Shown: in pieces, positions 8,835 to 17,953 of the stretch
Layout: every line of letters begins with the position of its first letter
Numbering within the stretch: position 1 is the stretch's first letter
Origin: Sulfurimicrobium sp031426915
GTDB taxonomy: Bacteria > Pseudomonadota > Gammaproteobacteria > Burkholderiales > Sulfuricellaceae
Length of the DNA stretch: 64,000 bases
NCBI GenBank assembly: GCA_031426915.1
Contig: JASJPB010000039.1
Coordinates: 72,826-136,825, forward strand
Direction of reading: 5' to 3'
Program-made: the position numbers and the translations under genes
The notes under the pieces: model-generated
Databases searched by the model: none
What the model saw: the letters and a program-made list of their open reading frames with translations, nothing else
What the model was told of the DNA's origin: nothing

Positions 8835-11030
8835 ATGAAAAACCTGAGAATCAAAATTCAGCTGTTTGCCATCATGGGGTTTACCGCGTTGTTGCTCATG
8901 GGCATGGTGGCCGGCACGCTGGATGCGCTCAACCGAACCAACGATTCGGCCGAGAGCCTGTATAAGGCTGGTTTTGTTCCCGTTTCCAGTCTTTCCGTCA
9001 TCAACGAGGCTCTGCTCAGGAACCGGGTGATTGTTGCCGAACTCCTGATGACCTCGAACTCAGCCGAGACGATCAAGTCCGGTACGGAAGAGGCGGAAAA
9101 AAATATTGCACTGGTCACAAGCGAATGGAAGGTTTTTCGCGCATCGCTTCGCTCCGAGGAAGAGAGCGAATTGGCCAAGGATTTTGACGAAGCGCGCGCC
9201 AAATGGCTTGACGCGGGGCTTATGCCAGCCCTGGCTGCTCTGCGGGCGGGGCGGCGCGATCAGGCTGAAGCGGTATACCGCGATACTTCGGCCGCGCTAT
9301 TCAACCGAATGAAAACCAGCGCAAATGCCTTGACCGAGTTGCGCAACAAGCGTAGCCAGACGGAGTTTTCCGAAAACCAGTCGCGTTTCACAACCGCACG
9401 CAACCGACTGATTCTGACCGGACTGTTCGGGTTCGGCATTATCTTCCTCGGCGGTTATCTGGTGATACTCGCTGTCGGGCGTCCACTCAACGATATCGTG
9501 GACGCGACGGAACGCCTGGCGGCCGGCGAAACCTCAGTGCGCATCACCAATCCATGCAATAACGAAATCGGCAGGGTCGCTGTTGCATTTAATGATATGG
9601 CGCAAAAACTCGAGGAATATGTCGCGGAAATCAACGAGAATCAGGTGCGCATGGAGGCAATACAGAATACCGCCATGCTCGGCATCGTGACCATCGCGCC
9701 GAACGGTATCATCGAAACCGTGAATCCCGCCCTGCGTAGCCAATTCGGCTACATGGCAGAGGAACTGGTCGGAAATAACGTCAGTATCCTGATGCCCAGC
9801 CCTTACCGCGAGAATCACGACAGTTTCATGGCAAATTACCTGCGCACCGGGGAACGCAAGATACTGGACCGCGGGCGCGAGATGGTCGGCCTGCGCAAGA
9901 ATGGCGAAAGCTTCCCGATACAGTTGCTGGTGAGCGAGGTTAAGCTCGAAAACAAGCATTTTTTTGTCGGCATGATCGAGGATATCACCGCGCGCAAGCA
10001 GGCCGAGGTGTCGCTGCTCAACTTCAGCAATGACATCAAGAGCAAGGTGGATATTTTGTTGGGGGTTGTGACGCGGGTGCGTGACGGCGACCTGACCACG
10101 CAAATCGGTTTCGCTGGTGATGACAGTATCGGACAGCTGGCTTCAGCCCTGCAGCAAACCATCGACAAACTCGCTGCCCTGCTCGCCAAGTCTCAGGCGG
10201 CGGGCGTCCTGGTGACTTCCTCAGCCACGGAGATCGCCTCGACATCCAGGGAACAGGAAGCAATGATGACCGAACAGGCGGCCTCCTCCAATGAAATCGC
10301 GGCCTCCACCAAGGAGATTTCGGCAACGGCGCGCGAATTGGTGAAAACCATGGACGAAACCATCCATATCGCCGAGCAAACCGCGCACCAGGCGGCAGAG
10401 GGGCAGGGCGGTCTGGCGCGCATGGAGCAGACCATGGGGCGACTGGTGGAAGCTTCCGGTTCGATTGTCGCCAAGCTGGCGGTGATGAACGAGAAAGCCG
10501 GCAATATCAACTCGGTGGTTTCGACCATCACCAAGGTTGCGGATCAGACCAACCTGCTCTCCCTCAACGCCGCAATCGAGGCCGAGAAGGCCGGAGAGTA
10601 CGGCAAGGGATTCTCGGTCGTGGCCACGGAAATTCGCCGCCTTGCCGACCAGACCGCGGTTGCCACCTGGGACATCGAGCAGATGCTGAAGGAGATGCAA
10701 TCTGCCGTATCGGCAGGCGTGATGAGCATGGACAAGTTTTCCGAGGAAATCCGCCGTAACGTGGACGACGTCAAGCAGATATCCGGCCAACTCGGCTCGG
10801 TAATCGAACAGGTGCAGACCCTGGCACCGCGTTTCGAAACCATTTACCAGGGTATGCAGGCGCAATCCGGCGGGGCCGAGCAGATCATGCAGACCATGAT
10901 TCAATTCAACGAATCCATGCAGCAGACGGCCGAGTCACTGCATGACACGCGACAGTCCATCGATTTGCTCAACAGTGCCGCGCATAACCTGCAGAGCGGA
11001 GTTTCTCATTTCAGGGTAACAGCTTCTTAA
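8835..11030 (+). CDS. wspA: WspA-like chemoreceptor with PAS domain
   Basis: Membrane receptor that should control the WspE kinase. Order of parts: membrane segment about 8-28, helical periplasmic domain to about 188, membrane segment about 191-214, HAMP about 215-265, PAS about 270-390, a HAMP-like linker about 405-455, and the methyl-accepting signalling domain about 460-720. The conserved hairpin tip, with ADQTNLLSLNAAIEAEKAGE, lies near residue 570-590. Pseudomonas WspA is about 540 residues and lacks the PAS insertion, so this 731-residue protein probably senses an additional cytosolic or redox cue. The stop codon overlaps the next start in TAATG. The WspA assignment rests on the complete wsp gene order that follows. 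Confidence 0.87.
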   Translation: MKNLRIKIQLFAIMGFTALLLMGMVAGTLDALNRTNDSAESLYKAGFVPVSSLSVINEALLRNRVIVAELLMTSNSAETIKSGTEEAEKNIALVTSEWKVFRASLRSEEESELAKDFDEARAKWLDAGLMPALAALRAGRRDQAEAVYRDTSAALFNRMKTSANALTELRNKRSQTEFSENQSRFTTARNRLILTGLFGFGIIFLGGYLVILAVGRPLNDIVDATERLAAGETSVRITNPCNNEIGRVAVAFNDMAQKLEEYVAEINENQVRMEAIQNTAMLGIVTIAPNGIIETVNPALRSQFGYMAEELVGNNVSILMPSPYRENHDSFMANYLRTGERKILDRGREMVGLRKNGESFPIQLLVSEVKLENKHFFVGMIEDITARKQAEVSLLNFSNDIKSKVDILLGVVTRVRDGDLTTQIGFAGDDSIGQLASALQQTIDKLAALLAKSQAAGVLVTSSATEIASTSREQEAMMTEQAASSNEIAASTKEISATARELVKTMDETIHIAEQTAHQAAEGQGGLARMEQTMGRLVEASGSIVAKLAVMNEKAGNINSVVSTITKVADQTNLLSLNAAIEAEKAGEYGKGFSVVATEIRRLADQTAVATWDIEQMLKEMQSAVSAGVMSMDKFSEEIRRNVDDVKQISGQLGSVIEQVQTLAPRFETIYQGMQAQSGGAEQIMQTMIQFNESMQQTAESLHDTRQSIDLLNSAAHNLQSGVSHFRVTAS

Positions 11031-11485
11031 TGTTGGTTGTTTTGTTTTCCATCGGCGATGACCGCTACGGCCTTCCGGCTGCGGAGGTATTCGAAATTAC
11101 GCCGGTATTGAATCTCAAGAAAATTCCCGCAGCGCCGGACTACGTGGCCGGATTGTGCAATTTTCGTGGCAGGCCGATGCCGGTACTGGATATCTCCGCG
11201 CTGGCGCGGGGCATACCCAGCAACTTGTTGCTCAGCACGCGCATGATCGTGGTCAATTACGTGCTGGACAACGGCGGCGTCAAGCCACTCGGCCTGCTCG
11301 CCGAACATGCCACGGAAACTGCGACGATACGCGAAACCGATCTGCAGCAGCCTGGAATCCAGGCGGAAAAAGCCCCCTATCTGGGCAAGGTGACGATCAT
11401 GTCAGGTGAGCTGGTGCAAATGGTGGAGCCGGAAGAATTGCTGACGCCCGAGCTCGTTGCATTGCTGTTTCGGGAGAGTGATTGA
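11030..11485 (+). CDS. wspB: CheW-type coupling protein WspB
   Basis: Cytosolic adaptor expected to link the WspA receptor to the WspE kinase. The whole 151 residues are a CheW domain (FSIGDDRYGLPAAEVFEI at the start, AGLCNFRGRPMPVLDI near residue 40, LGKVTIMSGELVQMVEPEEL near the end). It overlaps wspA by 1 nt and wspC by 4 nt, which implies translational coupling. A second, longer CheW protein is encoded two genes on, as in known wsp clusters. Confidence 0.88.
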   Translation: MLVVLFSIGDDRYGLPAAEVFEITPVLNLKKIPAAPDYVAGLCNFRGRPMPVLDISALARGIPSNLLLSTRMIVVNYVLDNGGVKPLGLLAEHATETATIRETDLQQPGIQAEKAPYLGKVTIMSGELVQMVEPEELLTPELVALLFRESD

Positions 11486-12741
11486 ACCCGCACCAGGAAA
11501 TCGTTGTTATTCTGCACCAGGCAATGGGATTCGATGCGGCTGCATTGAGCGAATCCGCCGTGAGCCGTGCGGTCAGGAAACGCATGGCGCAGTGCGGGCA
11601 ACGCGATCAATCCGCCTACCTCTCATACTTGCGGGCTTCGGCACAGGAACTGACGCAGCTGGTCGAAGAATTGGTGGTTCCGGAAACCTGGTTTTTCCGT
11701 GACGGTAAACCTTTCGAGATGCTGAAGCGCTACGTCATGGAAGAATGGCTCCCAGCCAATCCGGAACGCCCCCTGAGGTTTCTCAGCATACCCTGTTCCA
11801 GTGGCGAGGAGCCTTATTCCGCCGTGATGACCCTGCTCGATGCCGGCCTCTCGCCCGAGCGTATTTCCGTCGAGGGCGTGGATATCAGCCATGTTGCCCT
11901 GGGCAAGGCGCGGCGCGCGATTTACGGCAGGAATTCGTTTCGCGGCACCCTGCCTGGGTTGCAAGAGCGCTATTTCACCGTTTCTCCTGATGGCTGGTCG
12001 CTGCAAGCGCAGGTGCGGAAACAGGTCCATTTTTCCCAAGGGAATTTGCTGGGCCCTGATTTTGCGCTGGTACGTGGCGGATACGACATCATTTTTTGTC
12101 GCAATCTGTTGATTTATTTCGACGACAAGAACCGTGAACAGGCTTTGTCGGTGTTGGAGCAGATGCTGTTGCCGCAGGGGATACTCTTCGTCGGACACGC
12201 GGAGAGTGCGCCGGTGCTGGAGAAGTTGTTCACTCCTGTCGTTTGGCCGCAGGCCTTCGCCTTCCGCAAAAAAAACGCGTTGCCCATCGAGGGAAAAGCT
12301 CCGATGGTCATCAGGGATGGCAAACGGCGCGGGTTAATTTCGCGAACGCCTGTTCAAGAGCCGCATGTCGCACGCATGAGACCTTTGGCACAAGCGATAC
12401 CGAACATCGGACAAAAATCCGCTTCCGTCAATACATTGGGTCAGGCGCAATTTCTTGCGGATCAGGGCAAGCTGCTGGAGGCCGCGGTGATGTGCGAAAC
12501 TTCATTGCGCGAGCAGGGCGCGTCCGCGAAGGCCTATTACCTGCTCGGCCTGGTGCATGATGCCGGGCTTGAGGCGGAAAATGCCAAGGATTACTTCAGC
12601 AAGGCGGTGTACCTGGACCCGGATCACTACGAAGCGCTGGTGCAACTGGCTTTGCTGGCGGAGCGCCAGGGCGATGCCCACAATGCTGCACTACTGCGAC
12701 AGCGTGCGCAGCGGGCAGCGCAAAGAAAGGGGCGTAAATGA
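11482..12741 (+). CDS. wspC: CheR-type methyltransferase with TPR, WspC
   Basis: S-adenosylmethionine-dependent methyltransferase that should methylate glutamates on WspA. Residues 1-270 are a CheR domain: PETWFFRDGKPFE near residue 68, the SAM-binding IPCSSGEEPYSAVMTLLDAG near residue 95, and YDIIFCRNLLIYFD near residue 200. After a linker, residues about 310-410 form TPR-like helices (AKAYYLLGLVHDAGLEAENA), the arrangement seen in WspC. The start is TTG inside TTGA, overlapping the wspB stop by 4 nt; no better start exists in frame. Its end overlaps wspD in ATGA. Confidence 0.87.
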   Translation: MNPHQEIVVILHQAMGFDAAALSESAVSRAVRKRMAQCGQRDQSAYLSYLRASAQELTQLVEELVVPETWFFRDGKPFEMLKRYVMEEWLPANPERPLRFLSIPCSSGEEPYSAVMTLLDAGLSPERISVEGVDISHVALGKARRAIYGRNSFRGTLPGLQERYFTVSPDGWSLQAQVRKQVHFSQGNLLGPDFALVRGGYDIIFCRNLLIYFDDKNREQALSVLEQMLLPQGILFVGHAESAPVLEKLFTPVVWPQAFAFRKKNALPIEGKAPMVIRDGKRRGLISRTPVQEPHVARMRPLAQAIPNIGQKSASVNTLGQAQFLADQGKLLEAAVMCETSLREQGASAKAYYLLGLVHDAGLEAENAKDYFSKAVYLDPDHYEALVQLALLAERQGDAHNAALLRQRAQRAAQRKGRK

Positions 12742-13424
12742 CCGCCACGCGCCTGCTGCAGATTGACGACTGCTGGAACCGGATCGGCGTGTGGGGCCGC
12801 GAAACGCCGCGCTGTTCCAAACTGGAACAGGCCATACACTGCTACAACTGCGAGGTGTACCGGGCCGCCGGCCGCGCCATGCATGCACGGCCGCTTCCCA
12901 AGGGATACCAGGATGAATGGACCCAAATCGTTGCCAGCCGCAAGCAGGAACAGACCCGTAGTGGCCTGGCGGCAGTCGTGTTCCGTATCGGCCGGGAATG
13001 GCTGGCCTTGCCTGCGGGAGTGGTGGAGGAAATTGTTGAACTGCGCACGGTTCACAGCCTGCCGCATCGCTCCTCTTCGATTCTGCTTGGATTGGTGAAT
13101 ATCCGTGGCAAACTGCAGTTATGTGTTTCCATTTCAGCCCTGCTGGGAATCGAGTCTGACGGCGCAACGCAACACAAGAAAGAGCGACGCAGCGTTTATC
13201 CTCGAATGCTGGTAGTGCACCACGACCAGCAGCGCTTTGTCTTCGCCGTCGATGAGGCGCTGGGAACCCAGCGCTACGCGGCGAAAGACCTGCAAAGCCT
13301 GCCTGCCACGCTGACGGGCGCATTGACCAAATACAGTTCCGGTGCGCTCAGTCTGGATGAAAAAAACGTCGGTTTTCTTGACCATGAACTGCTGCTTTAT
13401 GCCTTCTCCAGGAGCTTGGCATGA
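12738..13424 (+). CDS. wspD: CheW-type coupling protein WspD with Cys motif
   Basis: Second adaptor of the Wsp complex. A CheW domain covers residues about 75-225 (VFRIGREWLALPAGVVEEIV; LGLVNIRGKLQLCVSISALL). In front of it is an extension of about 70 residues with CWNRIGVWG, a lone Cys, and HCYNCEVYRAAGRAM. Similar Cys-containing extensions occur in WspD-type proteins. The four cysteines and a histidine look suited to metal or redox binding, but this is inference. The gene overlaps wspC and wspE by ATGA at both ends. Confidence 0.85.
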   Translation: MTATRLLQIDDCWNRIGVWGRETPRCSKLEQAIHCYNCEVYRAAGRAMHARPLPKGYQDEWTQIVASRKQEQTRSGLAAVVFRIGREWLALPAGVVEEIVELRTVHSLPHRSSSILLGLVNIRGKLQLCVSISALLGIESDGATQHKKERRSVYPRMLVVHHDQQRFVFAVDEALGTQRYAAKDLQSLPATLTGALTKYSSGALSLDEKNVGFLDHELLLYAFSRSLA

Positions 13425-15670
13425 GCGCTGGTAACGGGAAATTTACCCCGGGTTCGATGCTCGAACTATTCCAGATCGAGGTGGAGAATCAAGCCGGGGC
13501 ATTGAACAGCAAGTTGCTCGATCTGGAGCGCAATCCGCATAGCATCAGCCTGATCGAGCCCTTGATGCGCGCTGCGCATTCCATCAAGGGTGCGGCGCGT
13601 ATCGTCAATCATCCGCTGGCAGTAACGGTGGCGCATGCTCTGGAAGACGTGTTTGTCGCCGCGCAGAACCACGATGTCACGCTCGGGGCGCATCACATCG
13701 ATGTGTTGCTCAAGGGTGTGGACTTGCTGATCCGGCTTTCCTGCCTGGCAGAGGCTGAAATCGTGGCTGGCCTGGATTCCATGCATCGGTCCGAAGTCGA
13801 CGCCATGGCCGCAGCCATCCGCGCCCTTCTGGCTGCGGAAGAAAACGGGCCGGCATCGGAGCCTGTCGCTAGCGCTGCCGAGCCCGCACGGGCTGAACGG
13901 AGCGAGCGGGAGGAAGCCTCGGGGCAAAGGGTGTTGCGGGTCAATGCGGCCAATCTTGACGAGTTAATGGGCCTGGCCGGGGAAGCTCTGGTGGAGTCGC
14001 GCTGGTTGCGACCTTTCACCCATTCCCTGTTGCGGCTTAAACGTCGCCAGGCCGAACTGGGAACCACGCTTGACCATCTCCATGAAACCTTGCGTGCATC
14101 AGAAATAAACGAGCGCAGTGCCGAGTACTTGCGACAGGCGCAACAACTGGCTCTGGAATGTCGCAAGTCGCTGGCGGAGCAACTGGTGCAGCTGGATCAG
14201 TTCGACCGCCGCACCAGCTACCTTTCTCAGCAGATTTACCATGAGGCCAGCACCAGCCGGATGCGCCCGTTCTCCGAAGGGGTGAGCGGGATGCCGCGCA
14301 TGGTGCGCGATCTGGCACGTTCTCTTGGCAAGGAGGTCAGGCTTGAAATCAGCGGGCTGGACACTCTGGTGGATCGCGATATCCTGGAAAAAATCGAAGC
14401 GCCCATCAACCATTTGCTGACCAATGCGCTGGACCACGGCATTGAAAGCAGCGCAGAGCGCTTGGCTGTCGGCAAACCTGCTGAAGGTTTGATCAGCCTG
14501 AAAGCCCACCATAGCGCCGGGATGCTGATTATCACCGTCAGTGACGATGGCATGGGCGTGCCGCTGGAAAGGCTGCGCCAGGCGGTGGTCGAGAGAAAGC
14601 TCAGTAGCGCCGAACTGGTGGCGAGCATGAGCGAGAATGAGCTGCTTGAATTTCTCTTTTTACCCAAATTTTCCATGAAGGGCGAGGTTACCGAGATTTC
14701 CGGACGTGGCGTCGGTCTCGATGTGGTTTTGTCTGCCATCCAGCAGGTGCGCGGCTCGATCAAGACTTCAAGCCGGGCCGGGAAAGGCACCCGTTTTCAA
14801 CTCCAGTTGCCGCTAACCCTTTCCGTGGTGCAGGGTTTGCTGGTCAGCATCTCAGGCGAACCCTACGCTTTTCCGCTGGCGCGCATTGACCGTACCCTCA
14901 AACTCGATGCGGCCGAGATTTTTTCCCTCGAAGGGCGCGAGTATTTCCTGCTGGATGGCGAGCGTATCGGACTAGTGGCGGCCTACCAGGCGTTTGGTTT
15001 GGCGCAGCCTGGCGAGACGGCCGAGAAAACCTATGCCGTGGTGGTGGTCAGCGACCGCCACAACCGCTTTGGCGTGGTGGTGGACCAGTTCCTCGACGAG
15101 CGCAGCCTGGTGGTGCAAGCGCTGGACCCCGGGCTTGGAAAAATCAAGGATATCAGTGCCGCAACCCTGATGGAGAATGGCGATCCGGCATTGATCGTGG
15201 ATGTGGACGACCTGGTACGCTCGATCGACAAGCTGGTCTCCACCGGTCATCTCGACAAGATGGAACAGGCTCATGCCCGGACAGGTGCCATGGCCAAGCG
15301 GGTCCTGGTGGTAGACGATTCTTTCACGGTGCGCGAGGTCGAACGCAAGCTGCTGGAGAACAGCGGCTATCTGGTTGATGTGGCGGTGGACGGCATGGAC
15401 GGATGGAACGCGGTACGAACCGGGAGCTATGACCTGGTGGTGAGCGACATCGACATGCCACGCATGAACGGTATCGAGCTGGTAAGCCTGATACGCAAGG
15501 ATCAGGGGCTGAAAAATTTGCCGATCATGATCGTTTCCTACAAGGACCGCGAAGAAGATCGCCGCAATGGCCTGGAGGCCGGAGCCAACTATTATTTCAC
15601 CAAAGGCAGTTTCCACAATGAAGCATTGCTGGAAGCGGTCATCGATTTGATTGGAGAAGCGACGCAGTGA
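13421..15670 (+). CDS. wspE: Hybrid CheA histidine kinase-response regulator, WspE
   Basis: Cytosolic kinase that should phosphorylate WspR and WspF in response to WspA. Domains in order: HPt with phosphorylatable His53 in AHSIKGAARIV; dimerization helices; ATP-binding domain about 310-480 with NHLLTNALDHGIE and ISGRGVGLDVV; CheW-like domain about 485-610; and a receiver domain about 625-745 with acidic VDDSF and phospho-acceptor Asp near 676 in DLVVSDIDMPRMNG. Length 749 and the fused receiver are typical of WspE. It overlaps the neighbouring genes by 4 nt on both sides. Confidence 0.92.
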   Translation: MSAGNGKFTPGSMLELFQIEVENQAGALNSKLLDLERNPHSISLIEPLMRAAHSIKGAARIVNHPLAVTVAHALEDVFVAAQNHDVTLGAHHIDVLLKGVDLLIRLSCLAEAEIVAGLDSMHRSEVDAMAAAIRALLAAEENGPASEPVASAAEPARAERSEREEASGQRVLRVNAANLDELMGLAGEALVESRWLRPFTHSLLRLKRRQAELGTTLDHLHETLRASEINERSAEYLRQAQQLALECRKSLAEQLVQLDQFDRRTSYLSQQIYHEASTSRMRPFSEGVSGMPRMVRDLARSLGKEVRLEISGLDTLVDRDILEKIEAPINHLLTNALDHGIESSAERLAVGKPAEGLISLKAHHSAGMLIITVSDDGMGVPLERLRQAVVERKLSSAELVASMSENELLEFLFLPKFSMKGEVTEISGRGVGLDVVLSAIQQVRGSIKTSSRAGKGTRFQLQLPLTLSVVQGLLVSISGEPYAFPLARIDRTLKLDAAEIFSLEGREYFLLDGERIGLVAAYQAFGLAQPGETAEKTYAVVVVSDRHNRFGVVVDQFLDERSLVVQALDPGLGKIKDISAATLMENGDPALIVDVDDLVRSIDKLVSTGHLDKMEQAHARTGAMAKRVLVVDDSFTVREVERKLLENSGYLVDVAVDGMDGWNAVRTGSYDLVVSDIDMPRMNGIELVSLIRKDQGLKNLPIMIVSYKDREEDRRNGLEAGANYYFTKGSFHNEALLEAVIDLIGEATQ

Positions 15671-16740
15671 GGATTGCCATAGTCAACGATTCCAACATCG
15701 CCGTCGAGGCGATGCGCCGTGCGCTGGCGACGGCTTCCGGGCATGAAATTGCCTGGGTGGCCTTCAACGGCGCCGAGGCTGTGGACAAATGCATTGCCGA
15801 TACTCCGGACCTGGTGTTGATGGATATCTTCATGCCGGTGATGGACGGCGTCGAGACCACCCGCCAGATCATGAAAAAATCACCCTGTGCGGTGGTCGTG
15901 GTCACCACCGACGTCAATGACAGTGCCGGGCGGGTATTCGAGGCCATGGCCGCAGGCGCGCTGGATGCAGTCAATACCCCGACGCTGGGAATCGGCATGG
16001 AAAAAGAGGGAATTCAGCCTCTTCTGAAGAAAATTGAACACATTTCCCGGCTGGTCGCTCCCCTCAACAAGCAGCACAGCTTGCGGCGTTCCGCCCCCTT
16101 TTGCCAGACGCATACGAATTTCAAGTGCCTGATAGCCATCGGGGCATCCACTGGCGGCCCGAACGCACTCGCCATCATCCTTTCCCGCTTGCCAGCGGAC
16201 CTGCCCGCCGCATTGGTGGTCATTCAGCATGTGGATGCGCAATTCGCCCCCAATCTGGTGACCTGGCTTTCCAGGCAGTGCGCGCTGCGGGTACGCATCG
16301 CACAGGAGGGGGATGTGCCCGAGTTGGGGACGGTACTGGTCGCGGCAACCAATGATCATCTTGTCCTGACGTCAAACAACACCCTGCGCTATACACCTTA
16401 TCCCAAGGAATATCCTTATCGCCCCTCGGTGGATGTGTTCTTCGAAAGCGTCCTGGGGTGCAACAGCAAACAATCGGCGGCGGTGTTGTTAACAGGTATG
16501 GGGCGTGATGGATCGCGCGGGATGTTGCGCTTGCGCCAGGCAGGCTGGTATACCTTGGCGCAAAACGAGGCCAGTTGCGCGGTTTACGGCATGCCCAAGG
16601 CGGCGGCAGAACTTGGCGCGGCAATGGAGGTGCTGCCCCCGGAGAAAATTGCAGATGCTATTATCCTGTTTGCAGAAAAGAAGGCTAAACTGGCAAGCGC
16701 TGTCAGCCTTGATCCCGCTGTTATTGCTCGCGATTTTTAG
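15667..16740 (+). CDS. wspF: CheB-type methylesterase WspF
   Basis: Removes methyl groups from WspA and thereby damps signalling; loss of WspF in Pseudomonas locks the pathway on. The N-terminal receiver domain has its phospho-acceptor near Asp53 (DLVLMDIFMPVMDG). The C-terminal esterase domain shows the catalytic Ser in IGASTGGPNAL near residue 160, His in VIQHVDAQFAPNL near 190, and Asp in LTGMGRDGSRGML near 283. The start is GTG in GTGA, overlapping the wspE stop by 4 nt. wspR starts 9 nt downstream. Confidence 0.91.
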   Translation: MRIAIVNDSNIAVEAMRRALATASGHEIAWVAFNGAEAVDKCIADTPDLVLMDIFMPVMDGVETTRQIMKKSPCAVVVVTTDVNDSAGRVFEAMAAGALDAVNTPTLGIGMEKEGIQPLLKKIEHISRLVAPLNKQHSLRRSAPFCQTHTNFKCLIAIGASTGGPNALAIILSRLPADLPAALVVIQHVDAQFAPNLVTWLSRQCALRVRIAQEGDVPELGTVLVAATNDHLVLTSNNTLRYTPYPKEYPYRPSVDVFFESVLGCNSKQSAAVLLTGMGRDGSRGMLRLRQAGWYTLAQNEASCAVYGMPKAAAELGAAMEVLPPEKIADAIILFAEKKAKLASAVSLDPAVIARDF

Positions 16741-16749
16741 GGTCCAATT

Positions 16750-17778
16750 ATGTCCGAACCGAATGAGGCTCAGAATGAGCCGCTGAGCTACCCGAAATAT
16801 CCCATTATCGTCATGCTGGTCGATGACCAGCCTTTCGTGGCCGAAGCGATTCGCATGCAACTGGAAGAAGACCGCGAAATCAATTTCCATTACTGCGCAT
16901 CACCGGATCAGGCTATCGTTACCGCGCTCGAAATCCGGCCTACCGTAATATTGCTCGACCTGATGATGCCGGATGTGGATGGCTTGGCGCTGCTGCGCTA
17001 TTTTCGTGCCAACCCCGAAATTCGCGATGTGCCGGTGATCGTGCTTTCTTCCCGCGGCGAAGCCACGGTCAAGGCCGACGCTTTCGATGCAGGAGCCAAT
17101 GATTATCTGATCAAACTGCCGGACCGGATCGAAATGATCGCCCGTATCCGCTACCACTCCAACGCTTACATCATGAAACTGCAGCGTGACGAGGCTTACC
17201 GTTCTTTGCGCGAAAGCCAGAAAAAGCTGGCTGAAACCAACCTCGAATTGCTGCGACTGGTTAACGTGGACAGTCTGACCGGCCTCGCCAACCGCCGCCA
17301 TTTCGACGAAAGCTTGCATCTCGAGTGGAAGCGTGCAGAACGCAACCGTACACCGCTCTCGGTCATGATGCTCGACATCGACTTTTTCAAGTCATACAAC
17401 GACACCTACGGCCATTTGAAAGGCGATGAGATTTTGCGGCAAGTTGCCGGGATCATCCAGAAAAGCGTGATGCGCCCTGCTGACCAGGCTTCCCGCTATG
17501 GCGGTGAAGAATTCGTTGTGATTCTGCCGGAAACATCCTCGAGCGGCGCAAAATCGCTGGCGGAGGAAATCCGCAAGAACGTGGAGGCGCTCAACATCCC
17601 CCATGAAGGTTCAAAAATAGCCCGCTGCCTGACCATCAGTATTGGCATCGCATCCGTTGTTCCGTCTGACGAGGATGGTCCGCTTTCCCTGGTCAAACTG
17701 GCTGACGCGGCCTTATATCAAGCCAAGGATGGCGGTCGCAACCGAGTGGTGGAAAGTGAACCGCCGGAGTCTGCCTGA
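16750..17778 (+). CDS. wspR: Response regulator diguanylate cyclase WspR
   Basis: Output of the Wsp pathway: phosphorylation of the receiver domain should trigger c-di-GMP synthesis and attachment. The receiver has acidic VDDQ near residue 25 and phospho-acceptor Asp70 in VILLDLMMPDVDG, the same residue number as in Pseudomonas WspR. A coiled-coil linker (RESQKKLAETNLELLRLV) precedes the GGDEF domain with DSLTGLANRRHFDE, DIDFFKSYNDTYGHLKGD and active loop RYGGEEF near residue 252. RPAD five residues before GGEEF is an intact I-site for product inhibition. It closes the seven-gene operon. Confidence 0.93.
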   Translation: MSEPNEAQNEPLSYPKYPIIVMLVDDQPFVAEAIRMQLEEDREINFHYCASPDQAIVTALEIRPTVILLDLMMPDVDGLALLRYFRANPEIRDVPVIVLSSRGEATVKADAFDAGANDYLIKLPDRIEMIARIRYHSNAYIMKLQRDEAYRSLRESQKKLAETNLELLRLVNVDSLTGLANRRHFDESLHLEWKRAERNRTPLSVMMLDIDFFKSYNDTYGHLKGDEILRQVAGIIQKSVMRPADQASRYGGEEFVVILPETSSSGAKSLAEEIRKNVEALNIPHEGSKIARCLTISIGIASVVPSDEDGPLSLVKLADAALYQAKDGGRNRVVESEPPESA

Positions 17779-17826
17779 CTTGACGGGGACTTGTTTCATT
17801 ATTGCTTGAGTTTTTCAAATCAGGCA
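17772..17826 (+). terminator. Inverted repeat at the wspR stop
   Basis: TGCCTGACTTG at 17772-17782 and CAAATCAGGCA at 17816-17826 are complementary with one mismatch and would form a long-loop hairpin spanning the wspR stop. No clear T tract follows directly, so termination is uncertain. Confidence 0.25.
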
Positions 17827-17953
17827 GATGAAAAAACCCGGTTATTTTTATTTTAAACAATAAGATGCGACGCATAGTTGTTGTGTTTGTTTGGCTGTTA
17901 TCAGCCTGCGCAAATTATTCTGTGTGGCATGAATATGCTCAGATCTCTCCTCC

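Noticed and set aside
8566..8835. N-terminal extension of the cNMP-binding diguanylate cyclase
   Set aside because: The frame is open but lacks a domain, and a good ribosome binding site precedes ATG 8565.
8835..17778. Flagellar chemotaxis (che) operon
   Set aside because: The TPR-bearing CheR, two CheW proteins, kinase-receiver fusion and terminal receiver-GGDEF gene are the Wsp set, and no cheY, cheZ or flagellar gene is present.
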